In this document: piece after piece, positions 53,624 through 63,338 of the stretch
Layout of the letters: each line of letters begins with the position of its first letter
Position numbering within the stretch: position 1 is the stretch's first letter
Origin: Diphasiastrum complanatum
Lineage: Eukaryota; Streptophyta; Lycopodiopsida; Lycopodiales; Lycopodiaceae
NCBI GenBank assembly: GCA_029204225.1
Contig: CM055092.1
Coordinates: forward strand, 73,074,857-73,138,856
Length of the DNA stretch: 64,000 nt
Direction: 5' to 3'
Translations under genes and position numbers: made by a program
Notes under the pieces: generated by a model
Told to the model about the DNA's origin: nothing
The model's input: only the letters and a program-made list of their open reading frames with translations
Databases searched by the model: none

Positions 53624-54856
53624 CTAAAGACCATCTATGAAGCAAAGAATACTTCTAGAATACTCACTCTTAGGAATCAGATTTTCCAAAGTTTCCAAAG
53701 AAGTGAAGAGAGTGCATCTAACTATGTTATGAGAGTTAAAGATTTACATAGAGAGCTTTCCTGTGTTGGTGCTACCATTAACCAAGTTGAGCTAGTTCAA
53801 GTCACATTGAATGGCTTGAGAGATGACTATGATAATCTTGTTCAGTCTTTTGCTATTAAGGAGGAGTTATCTAATCTAGAAACTCTCCAAGGAATTCGTA
53901 TTTATGAGGAATCTAGACAAAGCTATAAATTCTCCAGGATGAACAAACTTGAACATGGTGGAAGTGACAAAGCCCTCTTTGTCAAAAACAAGCAGAAAGG
54001 AAGGAGTAAGAACCAATTCTCTCAAGTATACAAAAAAGACAAAGCCAAAGATCGAGATCAAGATGGTGAAGAGGATGAAACATCTCATCTCTCTAACTCA
54101 AAAACTAAGAAGAAGAAAGTGAAGTGCTTCTTCAGTGGCAAAAAGGGGCACTATGCCTCTAATTGCTTTAAGAAGAAAAACCAACTCAAGCAAGCTAATC
54201 TCTCCAAAGAGATTGAAGAAGATTTTGTTGCAAGTGATGGAGAAGGATCACTTATGGTGTCCAGTTTTTCTTCATCACCTTTCAAGAAAGATGGAGCTTG
54301 GTACATAGACAGTGGAGCCTCTTCACATATGTGTTGTTCAAAGGAGTCATTTGACTCAATCTTACCTTTCAAAGGACTCAAGAGATCTATTTACACAGCT
54401 AATGATCATGAGCGTCCAATAGAAGGAATTGGCAACATTCCATTGAAACTTGCTTCTTCAAAAGTTCTTGCACTTTCTAATGTTCTTTTCATTCCAAAAC
54501 TTACAAAGAACTTAATTAGTGTGAGAAAGTTGCTTGATAATGGTTGTGATGTAAAGTTCAACTCCAATAATTGTTTTATCAAGAGAAAAGATGAGATCCT
54601 TGCTGATGGAACTAGATGTGGTGGAATTTTTAAGTTGAATTCTTATGAGAATGCAAACATTTGTGAAGTTGTTTTGTTATCTAAGGAGGAGCTGTGGCAT
54701 AGAAGGTTGGGACATTCTAACTTTACATCTATATCTTCTATGGTTAAGAAGGAGAAGGCTATTGGTCTTCCAAAATCCTTTCTAAAGATTTCAAGCCTTG
54801 TGAGGCTTGTGCCATTGCAAAGTCACACAAAAAGCCATATCAGAAGTCTTTTATAA
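53624..54856 (+). pseudogene. gag: J gag (partial), protease, pre-integrase
   Basis: The frame is open from the junction: IYEAKNTSRILTLRNQIF and LRDDYDNLVQSFAIKEELSN. The zinc knuckle reads CFFSGKKGHYASNC, with the second Cys changed to Ser, so zinc binding is probably lost. Protease WYIDSGASSHMC has the active site. Pre-integrase is LWHRRLGHSNFTSISS. The frame fails at about 54795, where integrase continues in another frame (CEACAIAKSHKKPYQ). Confidence 0.88.
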
Positions 54857-57367
54857 AGACTACTTATCCATTGGAACTCATACATTCAGATGTACATTTT
54901 TCCTCTTCTAAAAGTATTGGTGGTGCAACATGTTTTGTCACCTTTATTGATGACTTTACTAGATACACTTGGTTGTATCTACTTTCTTCAAAGGCTATGG
55001 TTTTTTATCACTTCCTTATATTCAAAGCTTATGTAGAAAAATAGTTTTCTTGCAAAGTTAAAGCTTTAAGATGCGATGGAGGAGGTGAATATATCTCCAA
55101 CAAGTTTCATAATTATTGTGAAGGTAAAGGAATAAAGAGAGAATTTTCTTGTGCCTATTCTCCATCCCAAAATGGAGTAGCTGAGAGGGAAAACAGATCT
55201 TTATGTGAATGTGCTAAATCAATTCAAGTAGCAGCTTCTTTGCCTATTGAATATTGTGGTGAAGCTATAAATTGTGCAAACTATTTGTGCAATAGATTAC
55301 CTCACAATGCTCTTGCTGGAAAAACACCTTTTGAAGTCTTGTTTCAGAAAAAACCTAAGGTAGATCACCTTAGAGTTTTTGGTTGTACTTGCTTTGTTAA
55401 TATGCCCTTGGAAACAAGGAAAAGAGATGATCCTAATTCTGTTAAAGGGACATGGTTGGATATGCATCCAACAATAAAGCTTACATGATCTATGTTCCCT
55501 CTACCTCAACTACAATTGAGAGTAGAGATGTGATATTCCATGAAGATCAAAAATACATTCTTGAGAAGGTCGAGTTCAAAGATTCTCACAAAGATACTCC
55601 AATCATCACCCTTGAAGATCATCATGGAGAGATGGGGCCGAGATTTGAGGAGGAGTCACCTCGAATTTTTTCACCAAAGAGATCTCAAAGAGAAAGATCC
55701 GAGCCTAGAAGGCTTACCTATGAAGATAGAGGAAAGCAAGTGGAAATCAACTCCACTAATTGTGCCTATTTTTTTTTCTCATGAGGAGCCAAAGGATGTA
55801 TATGATGCTATCAACTCAAAAGAATGGTACCTTGCCATGAAGGAAGAATATGATGCTTTGATGGCCAATAATACATGGGAGCTTGTGGATCTTCCATCCA
55901 ACAAGCATACCATTGGTTGCAAATGGGTTTTTAGAGTCAAGTATAATCAAGATGGCACAATCAACAAGTACAAGACTAGGCTTTGTGCTAAAGGCTTTGC
56001 TCAAGTATATGGACTTGATTATGAGGAGAACTTTGCCCCAGTTGCAAAGATGGTGTCAATTAGAATCATAAATTCTCTTGCTTGTTTTTTCAACTGGAAA
56101 ATTCTTCAACTAGATGTTTCTAATGCATTTCTAAATGGCTATCTAGAAGAAGAGATCTATATGGATCAACCTATTGGGTTCATCCATGATGAGGGAAAAG
56201 TTTGCTTGCTCTTTAAAAGTTTATATGGATTAAAGCAAGCCCCAAGGTCATGGTATTCTCGACTTAACACCTTTCTTGAGTCACTAGGATTTAGTCTTAG
56301 TAACTATGATTCTTCTTTATATGTCAAGTTTTTTGATAAAGATATTGTCATCCTTCTTATTTATGTTTATGATATCATTCTGACAAGAAGTTGTATCAAG
56401 TTAGTTGAGGAAACCAAGATTGCACTTGGAAAAGAGTTCAAGATGCAAGATCTTGGAAAAATTCACTATATTCTAGGATTAGAGATTGACTTTCTTAAAG
56501 ATAAAGCTTTCATATGTCAATCTAAGTATGCTCTTTCAATGTTAGAAAAGTTCAATATGTTCAATTGTAAGAGTATAGAAACACCTATGGAGCAAAATGT
56601 AAAGGACTCTAACAAAGGTGATGAAAGATCCTTCGAGGACATCACACTTTTTAGAAGTCTTATAGGCTCCTTAATTTGGCTCATAATAACTAGACTTGAC
56701 ATAAGCTTTAGTGTTCATAAGTTGAGCCAGGCTATGCAAAACCCTTCAATTTATCATTGGAGAAAGGCCAAGAGAGTGCTTAGACATATATCTTCAACTT
56801 TTGATTTTGGTTTATTGTATAAAAGTGAAGATCTTTCTATTATTGGTTATTCTGACTCGGATTTTGCAAGTGATAGAGCAGATCGAAAATCTACAAGTGC
56901 TTATGCCATATATCTTGGAGGAAACTTGATATCTTGGCTTTCCAAAAAGCAAGATACTGTATCACTCTCATCATGTGAAGCTGAATACAAGGCACTCACT
57001 ACAACAACAAAGGAAGTGCTTTGGATCAAGAGGTTACTAGTGGAGCTAAAGATAATTATAGAAGAAAATATACCTATGATCATGTGTGACAACATTTCAG
57101 CTCAAGCCCTTGCCAACAACCCAATATTCCATGCAAGGAGCAAACATATCGAAGTTGCACATCACTTCATGAGAGAGAAGCTCATTGGAGGTGAAATCCA
57201 ACATCGACACATCATCTTGCATTGTAGATATGCTCACCAAACCTTTGAGCAAAAGTTCTTTCAACAAGCATAGAGCCAAGCTTGGAGTTATACCAAGATC
57301 CCCATGTTCAAATCAATATAGATCATTTTTAGGAGGAGTGTTAAAATTGAAAAACAATCCATATTGA
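54790..57367 (+). pseudogene. pol: J integrase, reverse transcriptase, RNase H
   Basis: Integrase has HSDVHF, RCDGGGEY and NGVAEREN, so all three acidic residues remain, with a stop at 55042-55044. A frame change near 55450 is reversed at a run of nine T (55769-55777). Reverse transcriptase then has GCKWVFRVKYNQDG and LDVSNAFLNGYLEEEIYMDQ. Its active site is YVYD (56362-56373) instead of YVDD. RNase H has YSDSDFASD and SSCEAEYKAL, then RSKHIEVAHHF. A last shift near 57200 precedes MLTKPLSKSSF. The final frame reads 29 nt into the LTR. Few lesions for its size suggest moderate age. Confidence 0.9.
57331..57338 (+). other. J polypurine tract
   Basis: AGGAGGAG directly before the LTR start TGTTAAAATTG. 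Confidence 0.85.
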
Positions 57368-58416
57368 TTTCTTGGCTTGCTACAAATGTTGTACCATGCA
57401 ACTATGTAGCTCATTAATGCAAAATGCCAAGTTTGGCCTACATAGAACTCGAGCTACATGGTTATGTAATATCTAGTTTGATAAATGCAACTTGCATATA
57501 GTTTGTAGACGTAGAATTAGCATGATTATGCTTGTAGAAACTCGTGGCAACTCACATGCATTAATTGTAAGTGATCCATAGTGACATGCAAGGCATGCAC
57601 AAAGTCTAATGGACACATGCATGATGATCTGGACATTTCTAGTTAGAACTAGTACACTTGTAAAAAGTTGGTAGAATTTCATGCATGACAAGTGACAAAT
57701 GTCACATAGACTCTAGATGTCATTTTGGAATGGATAGATATGGTTCTACCTCGAGCTACCTCAATCTCCATAAATATGTGCAGCTCTCCACACAATCAAT
57801 GATGAAGAACCAAAGTTTTGTAGTTATCTCATGTCATTTTGGATCTAAACAAATATTGCTTGTTATCTCTCTAACTCTCTCTCTCTCTCTAACTCGTGTT
57901 GAGGCTAATGCTCATACATTGAAATCTTGTATTTTTTATTCATTCTTTGATCATTGCTATTATATTTTGTTGATTAGCATGCTAGATTGTGGATTAGCCA
58001 TTTCTTCTGAACTAGATTTTGTTGATCAATCTACAATCAGGTTATAGTGCCAATCACAAAGCTTAATTAAGATCAGTCACTCTTGTGAACATTCCCCACA
58101 CGTGTGAATTCTGGAAATTTTGTCAGTTTCAGCATGCAGGTAAACTATAGAGGCTGAGATTGTGGATCTGATTTGCATACTCTCTAGCAATCATTTCCTT
58201 TATTGTTCTTGGGTATTCCAAGCATCAACAAATGAGTGTTTCTTGATCCTTGGGCTGCTAGAATGCTATTAGGAAGCTAGTTTTCTTGTTTCTTGTTTCT
58301 TGTTTCTTGCTGAGTAGCTTAATTATGTCATTGCATTGTTCCTTGATTTCCTAGATAGATTGTAGATTATCTAAGTTATAATTCCAAGGAGGCAACTGTG
58401 GGCTTAATTTCTAACA
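57339..58416 (+). repeat. J 3' LTR
   Basis: It begins TGTTAAAATTG and ends TTTCTAACA (terminal TGTTA/TAACA), 1078 bp. It has a CT-rich run near 57867-57893, CCACACGTGTGAATTC near 58098 and a four-unit TTTCTTG repeat at 58282-58309. The right edge is set where Ty3 reverse-transcriptase codons resume. Confidence 0.8.
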
Positions 58417-59448
58417 TTACAAAGTGATGCCATTTGGATTGTGTAATACACCAAGTACTTTTCAATGAGTGATGCAGTTTGCATTTAAAGATTATTTACA
58501 AAAATTTGTTGCAATTTATCTGGATGATTTGTGAGTCCATAACTTGGAATCAGACCACCTAGACGACTTGGAAAAAGTGCTACAACGTTGTCATTACTAC
58601 CAGATTTCCTGGAATCCAAAGAAATGTCAAATTTGGATGACACATGGGGTTGTCCTTGGTCATGTAATATCAAGACATGGTATTGCAATTGATTTCTCAA
58701 AGATCAAAATTATTGTGGACATGGCACCTCTAGGAATGAGGAGTCTATATTTTCATGGGTCATGCAAATTATTACAAATTATTCATCTTATTCTTTGTTG
58801 ACTTAGGTTGGCCTATTTATCGGTTGACTATTGTATCTATTTGGATGGAAGAGACATTAGAATCATTTGAAAAATTGAAGAAAGCCTTAGTTTCTGTGCC
58901 AATACTATGAGCTCCAAATTGGACAATTGAATTTCATGTGCGTACAGATGCTTTCAAATCTGCTATTGGTTCTGTGCTTGCTCAACCGGGAGAATTTAAA
59001 AAAGACTCCCCGATTCGTTTTTCTAGCTAACAATTAAATGGCACTGAAAAAAAAAATTTCTACTGCTGAACGAGAAGGGTTGGCTATGGTTTTTCCAGTG
59101 TAAAAGTTTTGACATTATTTGATGGTTACAGATTTTTGTTTTTACACCGACCATCAACCATTGCTATATCTAGTAAACAAGACTTGCAATACAAGACACA
59201 TTGCAAGATGGTTGCTTCTACGATTCGAATTCAATTTTCAAGTTGTGGTTCGGAAGGGTAAGCATCATTATCTTGCAAATCATGTTTCAAGGATAGAAAC
59301 AACTCCAGTCAACACTGAAGTTGATGATGAACTACTAGATGTTGCGCTATTTTACATTGAAGCAGTTGCTGAATGGGAAACATATATTGATAAGAACATC
59401 ATTCTTAGATTTATCCAATTGAAATTGTTAGGAATTGAGGAACTCCAT
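58417..59448 (+). pseudogene. K reverse transcriptase and RNase H
   Basis: The palm motif VMPFGLCN is followed by an intact YLDD (about 58515-58528). The connection region is DHLDDLEKVLQRC to LGHVISRHGIA. RNase H from about 58935 has RTDAF and, in the open part 59119-59451, YTDHQPLLYL, NTRHIARWLLL and KGKHHYLANHVSRIE. Stops near 58466, 58532, 58800 and 58909 inactivate it. Compared with L, it retains the palm that L has lost. Confidence 0.82.
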
Positions 59449-59819
59449 TAGAGGAGTTTTGAGCTCCAAAAAGACCCTTTAAGAATTCATGCAAGATGTA
59501 GTTTATATTATTAAAATATTATAACACTTATACTTTTGACTTGCCATAACTTTTTAATCGTAGCTCAAAAGTATGTCATCTAATAAATCATTGGAAAGCC
59601 CTTGTTAAGCGCTTTCTAATGCACCAAACTTCGCTAAATTCGGACTTACCACTAAAAAGTTATGCCATTTTTAGTGTGGAATCAAAATGTGGATTCAAAA
59701 AGTTATGTTACGTAGATTTTAAATTTGAGTGTTTTGATTGGTCCATGTGTAAGAAAAAATTGAGAAAAAATATAAAAAGAATCTTTACAAAGGTCTTTTT
59801 GGGATTTAGAACTCCTCTA
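59449..59819. mobile_element. MITE-like element with ~26-bp terminal inverted repeats
   Basis: The left end (59451) reads GAGGAGTTTTGAGCTCC and continues with AAAAAGACC. The right end (to 59817) is its inverted copy with 21 of 26 positions matching. TA flanks both sides (59449-59450 and 59818-59819), as after Tc1/mariner-type insertion. A second inverted pair, CCATAACTTTTTA near 59548 and TAAAAAGTTATG near 59655, lies inside. The 367-bp body is AT-rich and has no transposase, so it would need one in trans. Confidence 0.7.
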
Positions 59820-59948
59820 GTGATTTTGTCGCTGAGATAATCATGTGCTTTCTGAAAGAACTTTTTGTTATTCATTGGTTTAGTAATCCATACTATCCGA
59901 GCGATAATGGACAAGCACCATCATGAAACAAAATTCTTTGTAGTATTA
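59820..59948 (+). pseudogene. K integrase core piece
   Basis: DFVAEIIMCFLKELFVIHWF and then NPYYPSDNGQAP match L's integrase (HFVNQIIKCLLKDFFIINRF). It ends at NKILCSIM, where Copia M begins on the other strand. The catalytic Glu region is altered (QAPS, stop, NKIL). Confidence 0.75.
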
Positions 59949-59949
59949 T

Positions 59950-60294
59950 GTGTCTTTTGCAAAGATTGAAAGATGTGTCTTATTAGAGTCAACACTCTAG
60001 AAGTAGACTTGGATTCATAAAACTTCTTCAAGGCTTCTGAAGCCTCACTTGATGAAGTACGCTTACCAACTTCCTTGAGAAGTTCATTGGTAACACTCAT
60101 CTTTATCATATGTAGAGCTCTTTTGGCCCTCTTGTCATACCTCAATTGTTCTTCTTGTGTTGTTGGCCTCTCCTCCAAACCTACAACAATATCCAAAACA
60201 TCATTCATTTCAAGAAGTGATTCCATCCTCAGTTTCCACAATGAATAATTGCTTGAGGTAAGCCTTCCAACATGTATCCACTTGATGTAGCCAT
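59950..60294 (-). pseudogene. gag: Copia M Gag N-terminal fragment
   Basis: The minus-strand ATG at 60294 reads MATSSGYMLEG, then after a small frame break LTSSNYSLWKLRMESLLEMN, MIKMSVTNELLKEVGK and KSTSRVLTLIRHIF. It is closest to A's Gag (KMNVTNELLKEVGK). It ends near 59950 against K's integrase, and its start codon touches the beginning of LTR N, so only about 110 codons remain. Confidence 0.8.
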
Positions 60295-60808
60295 GTTGCA
60301 ATGACCTGACCTGTCATGCTCATGACTGGTCTCGGGTAGCGTGTCCACGCTAGGGACTGGTAGACCATCAACCCGTAAGTTAATTGTGACTATCAGGGAA
60401 TTGGGGCCCTTATGTGTATAGGGTCATAATTAATGGTTGTAGGCCTAAACTCTTGATGGTGGATCTATATCGGTCTATCAGTGAGTCATTGAGGAACTGG
60501 ATGACATGGCCCAGTTAGGCTACAGCAGAGGTGTCCAATGAGGTGTCATAGTGCACTACTAGTGGTGCATGGGCCATGGAGGGTATAAGTATACCTATTG
60601 GGCTCTCACTAGGGTATGCTTGATTGCATGACTGGTAGCCGTATGCTACTGGTGTGATGCCTCATTCCTCTATGTGATTGATCCATAGCTTGGGGGCTAG
60701 ATCCATTCAAACTAGGTTTGGTTGGGTTGGTTTGTCCACCATCTGTTGCCCTTGTATTGCTTGTGATTGGCATGCTTAGAATAGGATTCTTGGTTTAGGA
60801 CTTTATAT
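60295..60808 (+). repeat. 5' LTR N
   Basis: It is placed by the primer-binding site on its right and by the end of M on its left; the left edge could be 60294-60302. GGGTATAAGTATACC near 60577 is a likely TATA region. The final bases TTATAT are not the usual CA, so either the end is mutated or the edge is slightly off. No partner LTR is found in the window. Confidence 0.55.
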
Positions 60809-60820
60809 TGGTATCAGAGC
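60809..60820 (+). other. N primer-binding site
   Basis: TGGTATCAGAGC followed by CAATTCTAAGCAC. The match to the initiator-methionine tRNA complement extends to 14 bases (TGGTATCAGAGCCA). Confidence 0.8.
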
Positions 60821-61833
60821 CAATTCTAAGCACGTTTTGCCATTGATTTGTGCTCAAGTGGAATTTCGAATTGTGTGGGGATTTCTCCGTTGTGCGATAT
60901 GGAATCTCGACATTTTTCGAGAAATTGTGGAGTAAGCAACAAAGTGGGAAAAATTCAGATTGTTCTTCCCGTCGATTTTCTTTTTTGAAGTGTAATCAGT
61001 TGTGTGGTAAGTGTAGTACCAGATATACAATCGGTTTGATTTTAAGCACTTCATATTGGTTATTAGGAAGTAAATTCTGCTTTCCATTTCACTTGTGTTG
61101 TCGATTACTTCATTGGAAGCACTTTTATGAGAGCAACAGGTTCAATTATAAGAAATGATGGTTTCTACAGTTTTTTGGTTCTTCACATAAACTGTGGTTT
61201 ATGCATTTGTATTGGCTATCTTTTGCTTTTGTGATGAAGACGGGTTTGGGCTTAATCCAAGAAAAGCAAGAAAGAAGCTCAATAAGACTAACTGGTCTGT
61301 GAATGTTGGTGGCTTTTTACAAGGTTTGCATGGGGTCTCTTTTGGATTTACAGGTTCATGCTGTATATTCCAGCAAACTAAAAGTGTTTTGCAGGTTAGT
61401 GTGAGCCAGTAAGGCCATTCTTTGAATGGTATGGATTATAGTAATGCCTATCCTGTGGTTAAGGAAAGTCAATCTATAAATTTGAGAGTTTGAAAAAATT
61501 TGGGCAGCATCTACCCTGTTTTCTGCCATAAAGAAATCTAGTGGTTGTAAATCTTAGAGAAGCTTGCTTATGCATTTGAGAAAGCAAAGTCAGGCTAAGC
61601 AATTGTAAAATCGCCCTAAAAACATCTGTAATCTGCAAAAAAAATGGCATAACATAAAGTTTAAATGCTTCCTGCATCATAAGAGTATAAAATTGGTAAT
61701 AATTGCAGGTATAGGCTTCCAAAAAACGTGCCTATATGTAGCCTCCTGAGCACCCCAATAACAGCTGTTAACTTGTGAGAGATGGCAAGGAAAGAGGTGG
61801 AGGGATGGCGCGCCTCCAACCCTCCTCGCAGCC

Positions 61834-61834
<1 letters not shown>
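60821..61834 (+). other. Presumed N leader or unassigned sequence
   Basis: No gag or other domain is recognised. TCTCGACATTTTTCGAGAAA near 60903 is a short inverted repeat. A frame at 60850-61158 is Cys/Ser-rich and unrecognised. The stretch ends at the C run. Confidence 0.4.

Positions 61835-61910
<76 letters not shown>
61835..61910. repeat. Simple repeat: 36 C then 20 TC
   Basis: 61835-61870 is an unbroken run of 36 C and 61871-61910 is TC repeated 20 times. The complementary strand has G36 and (GA)20. Overlapping Pro/Leu/Ser- and Gly-rich frames are artefacts. A 12-G run follows at 62000-62011. Confidence 0.97.
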
Positions 61911-61912
<2 letters not shown>

Positions 61913-62149
61913 GCTCTTGACCCGCATAGTCCCTCCACCTTTCTGGCCTCGATTTCTGGTAAGACCCGAGGAGGGAGGAAATTTCGTGGGGAGGAATAAG
62001 GGGGGGGGGGGAGGGGGATAGGTAGACTTAAGTTAATTTAATGTTTGCATTAGGCATAAGGGAATGGTTCCAACACCATCAATCCTACACTCTTGATCAC
62101 TAGCTATAAAAATAGATTTTAATTGAAAGAGATTCGAGTTGAGAATGAT
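61911..62149. other. Spacer with a 12-G run
   Basis: Holds a G run (62000-62011) and GAGGAGGGAGG-type purine sequence; otherwise nothing recognised. Confidence 0.5.
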
Positions 62150-63025
62150 TCCCTTTGGAATGTCATGTGGAAACTTGCCCCACTATCTATCCACCATGTG
62201 TCATTAGAATTGCTTTTGCTTGTTGATGTGGATGTAGATGCCATCAAAGATGACTCTTCATCATATTTCTCCTCCTCTTGAGCAAGGCTCCCCTGTTTGC
62301 CTTCACCTTGTGCATTCTTCCTCTCTTAGCACTCGGATGCAAAGTGTTCCTTCTTTCCACAAAAGAAACACTTGCATTTATCCTTTTTTCCTTTGACTTT
62401 GAACTTGTTGGTCCATCTTCACTCTTTGCTTGATCTTTCACTTGGTTCTTGTTAATTCATTTGCCATTTCCCTTTGCTAGAGAAATTGGCCTCCTCATCA
62501 TGCAAGGATAGAGAACCCATCCTATTCTTCACATGTTGCACTCTACACACTTTGGCCACGAGGACACTATGGAGTTTGTCAATGGAAGGAAGTGCATATT
62601 GGATGGCAAAACTTTGGACTAAGTTGGAGAACTCATCTCCTAATCCATTAAGAATGACTTGGACAAGCTCTTTATTTTGGATGTTACCACCTATTGAAGC
62701 AATCTCTTTGTTAAGAGATTTGATTCTAAGTACATAATCTTCTGCATTTTCATCTCCTCTTCTGATGCTTTTAAGAACATGATTTCTTAGCATAAGAATT
62801 CTTGAAGTGTTATTGGACTCATATATAGTTTTTAAAGAGTCCCAAGCTTGTTGGCCAAGGTGCATTTTTATCTCCTCTTCTCATGCTTTGAAGAACATGA
62901 TTTCTTAGCATAAGAACTCTTGAAGTGTTATTGGACTCACATATAGCTGATAAAGAGTCCCAAGCTTGTTTGGCCAAGGTGCAAGTTGCAACCTCTTTGA
63001 GAATGTCATTACTTACATTCATTTT
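62150..63025 (-). pseudogene. gag: Copia O gag and protease start, with internal duplication
   Basis: On the minus strand Gag reads MNVSNDILKEVATCTLAKQA, NTSRVLMLRNHVLQSMRRGD, then GLGDEFSNLVQSFAIQYALP. The zinc knuckle is CFFCGKKEHFASEC (Glu for the usual Gly). Protease WWIDSGASFHMT is at about 62163-62200. It is related to B and D. A segment of about 118 bp is present twice in tandem (near 62743-62860 and 62861-62985), repeating DSL..ESNNTSR.LMLRNHVL and shifting the frame. Both ends are truncated. Confidence 0.85.
62743..62985 (-). repeat. ~118-bp tandem duplication inside O gag
   Basis: TGCATTTT..ATCTCCTCTTCT recurs at 62743 and 62861, and both copies continue through AACATGATTTCTTAGCATAA and GTTATTGGACTCA to GCTTGTTGGCCAAGGTGCA. 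A few substitutions and one extra T distinguish them. Confidence 0.88.
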
Positions 63026-63049
63026 GATGTGATCTCGAAGGCAAATCTA

Positions 63050-63325
63050 CTCCTCACCCAATGTTTCATGTAAGCCAATTGAAATTAAGTTTACAAGAAA
63101 GTGATATAGTTGGATCGGGATTTATCCCATTTGGAAGATTTATGGCTTAGTGTACCTTTGGAACTAGAATGAGTACTCAGAACCAGAGATAAACAATTAA
63201 GAAATTGTTCTATCTTTGAGTGCTTGATTCGGTGGAAAGGACACACTAAGGATGATTTGTGGGAGAGAGCTGAATGCATAAAGAACTTTCCTAAGTATTT
63301 TTTCCACTTCTGAGGACAAAAGACT
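63050..63325 (+). pseudogene. Ty3 P integrase end with chromodomain
   Basis: MFHVSQLKLSL (from about 63062) is the usual sequence ahead of a Ty3 chromodomain. After a frame break, CLIRWKGHTKDDLWERAECI (about 63223-63282) and KNFPKYFF give the chromodomain core, with the conserved Trp-Lys-Gly and a WE-like step. Such domains guide insertion by binding histone marks. Stops near 63150, 63174 and 63313 break it. It is followed by a purine tract and LTR, so P is the 3' end of a chromovirus. Confidence 0.75.
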
Positions 63326-63338
63326 AAGGGGGGAGGAA
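63326..63338 (+). other. P polypurine tract
   Basis: AAGGGGGGAGGAA directly before TGTTGCATCC, the expected position and composition. Confidence 0.75.

Larger units (their letters stand above)
53624..58416 (+). mobile_element. Copia J lacking its 5' end
   Basis: It starts inside gag directly at F's LTR end and keeps the rest of gag, all of pol, the polypurine tract and the 3' LTR. The 5' LTR, primer-binding site and first part of gag were on the far side of F and are gone. Its 3' LTR ends inside Ty3 K's reverse transcriptase. Confidence 0.88.
58417..59948 (+). mobile_element. Ty3-type remnant K, interrupted by J and a MITE
   Basis: It begins inside the reverse transcriptase (YKVMPFGLCNTPSTF) right after J's LTR and contains RNase H and, beyond the MITE-like element, an integrase core piece (59820-59948). 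It is the same family as L. Sequence between RNase H and mid-integrase is missing. Confidence 0.85.

Noticed and set aside
61661-62021. Overlapping Pro/Leu/Ser-rich and Gly-rich reading frames
   Set aside because: They are translations of the C36 and (TC)20 run and disappear outside it.
60295-63338. Treating LTR N and the chromodomain/LTR P as one Ty3 element
   Set aside because: After TGTTGCA the two LTR starts do not match, and a minus-strand Copia gag, the simple repeat and unassigned DNA lie between them.
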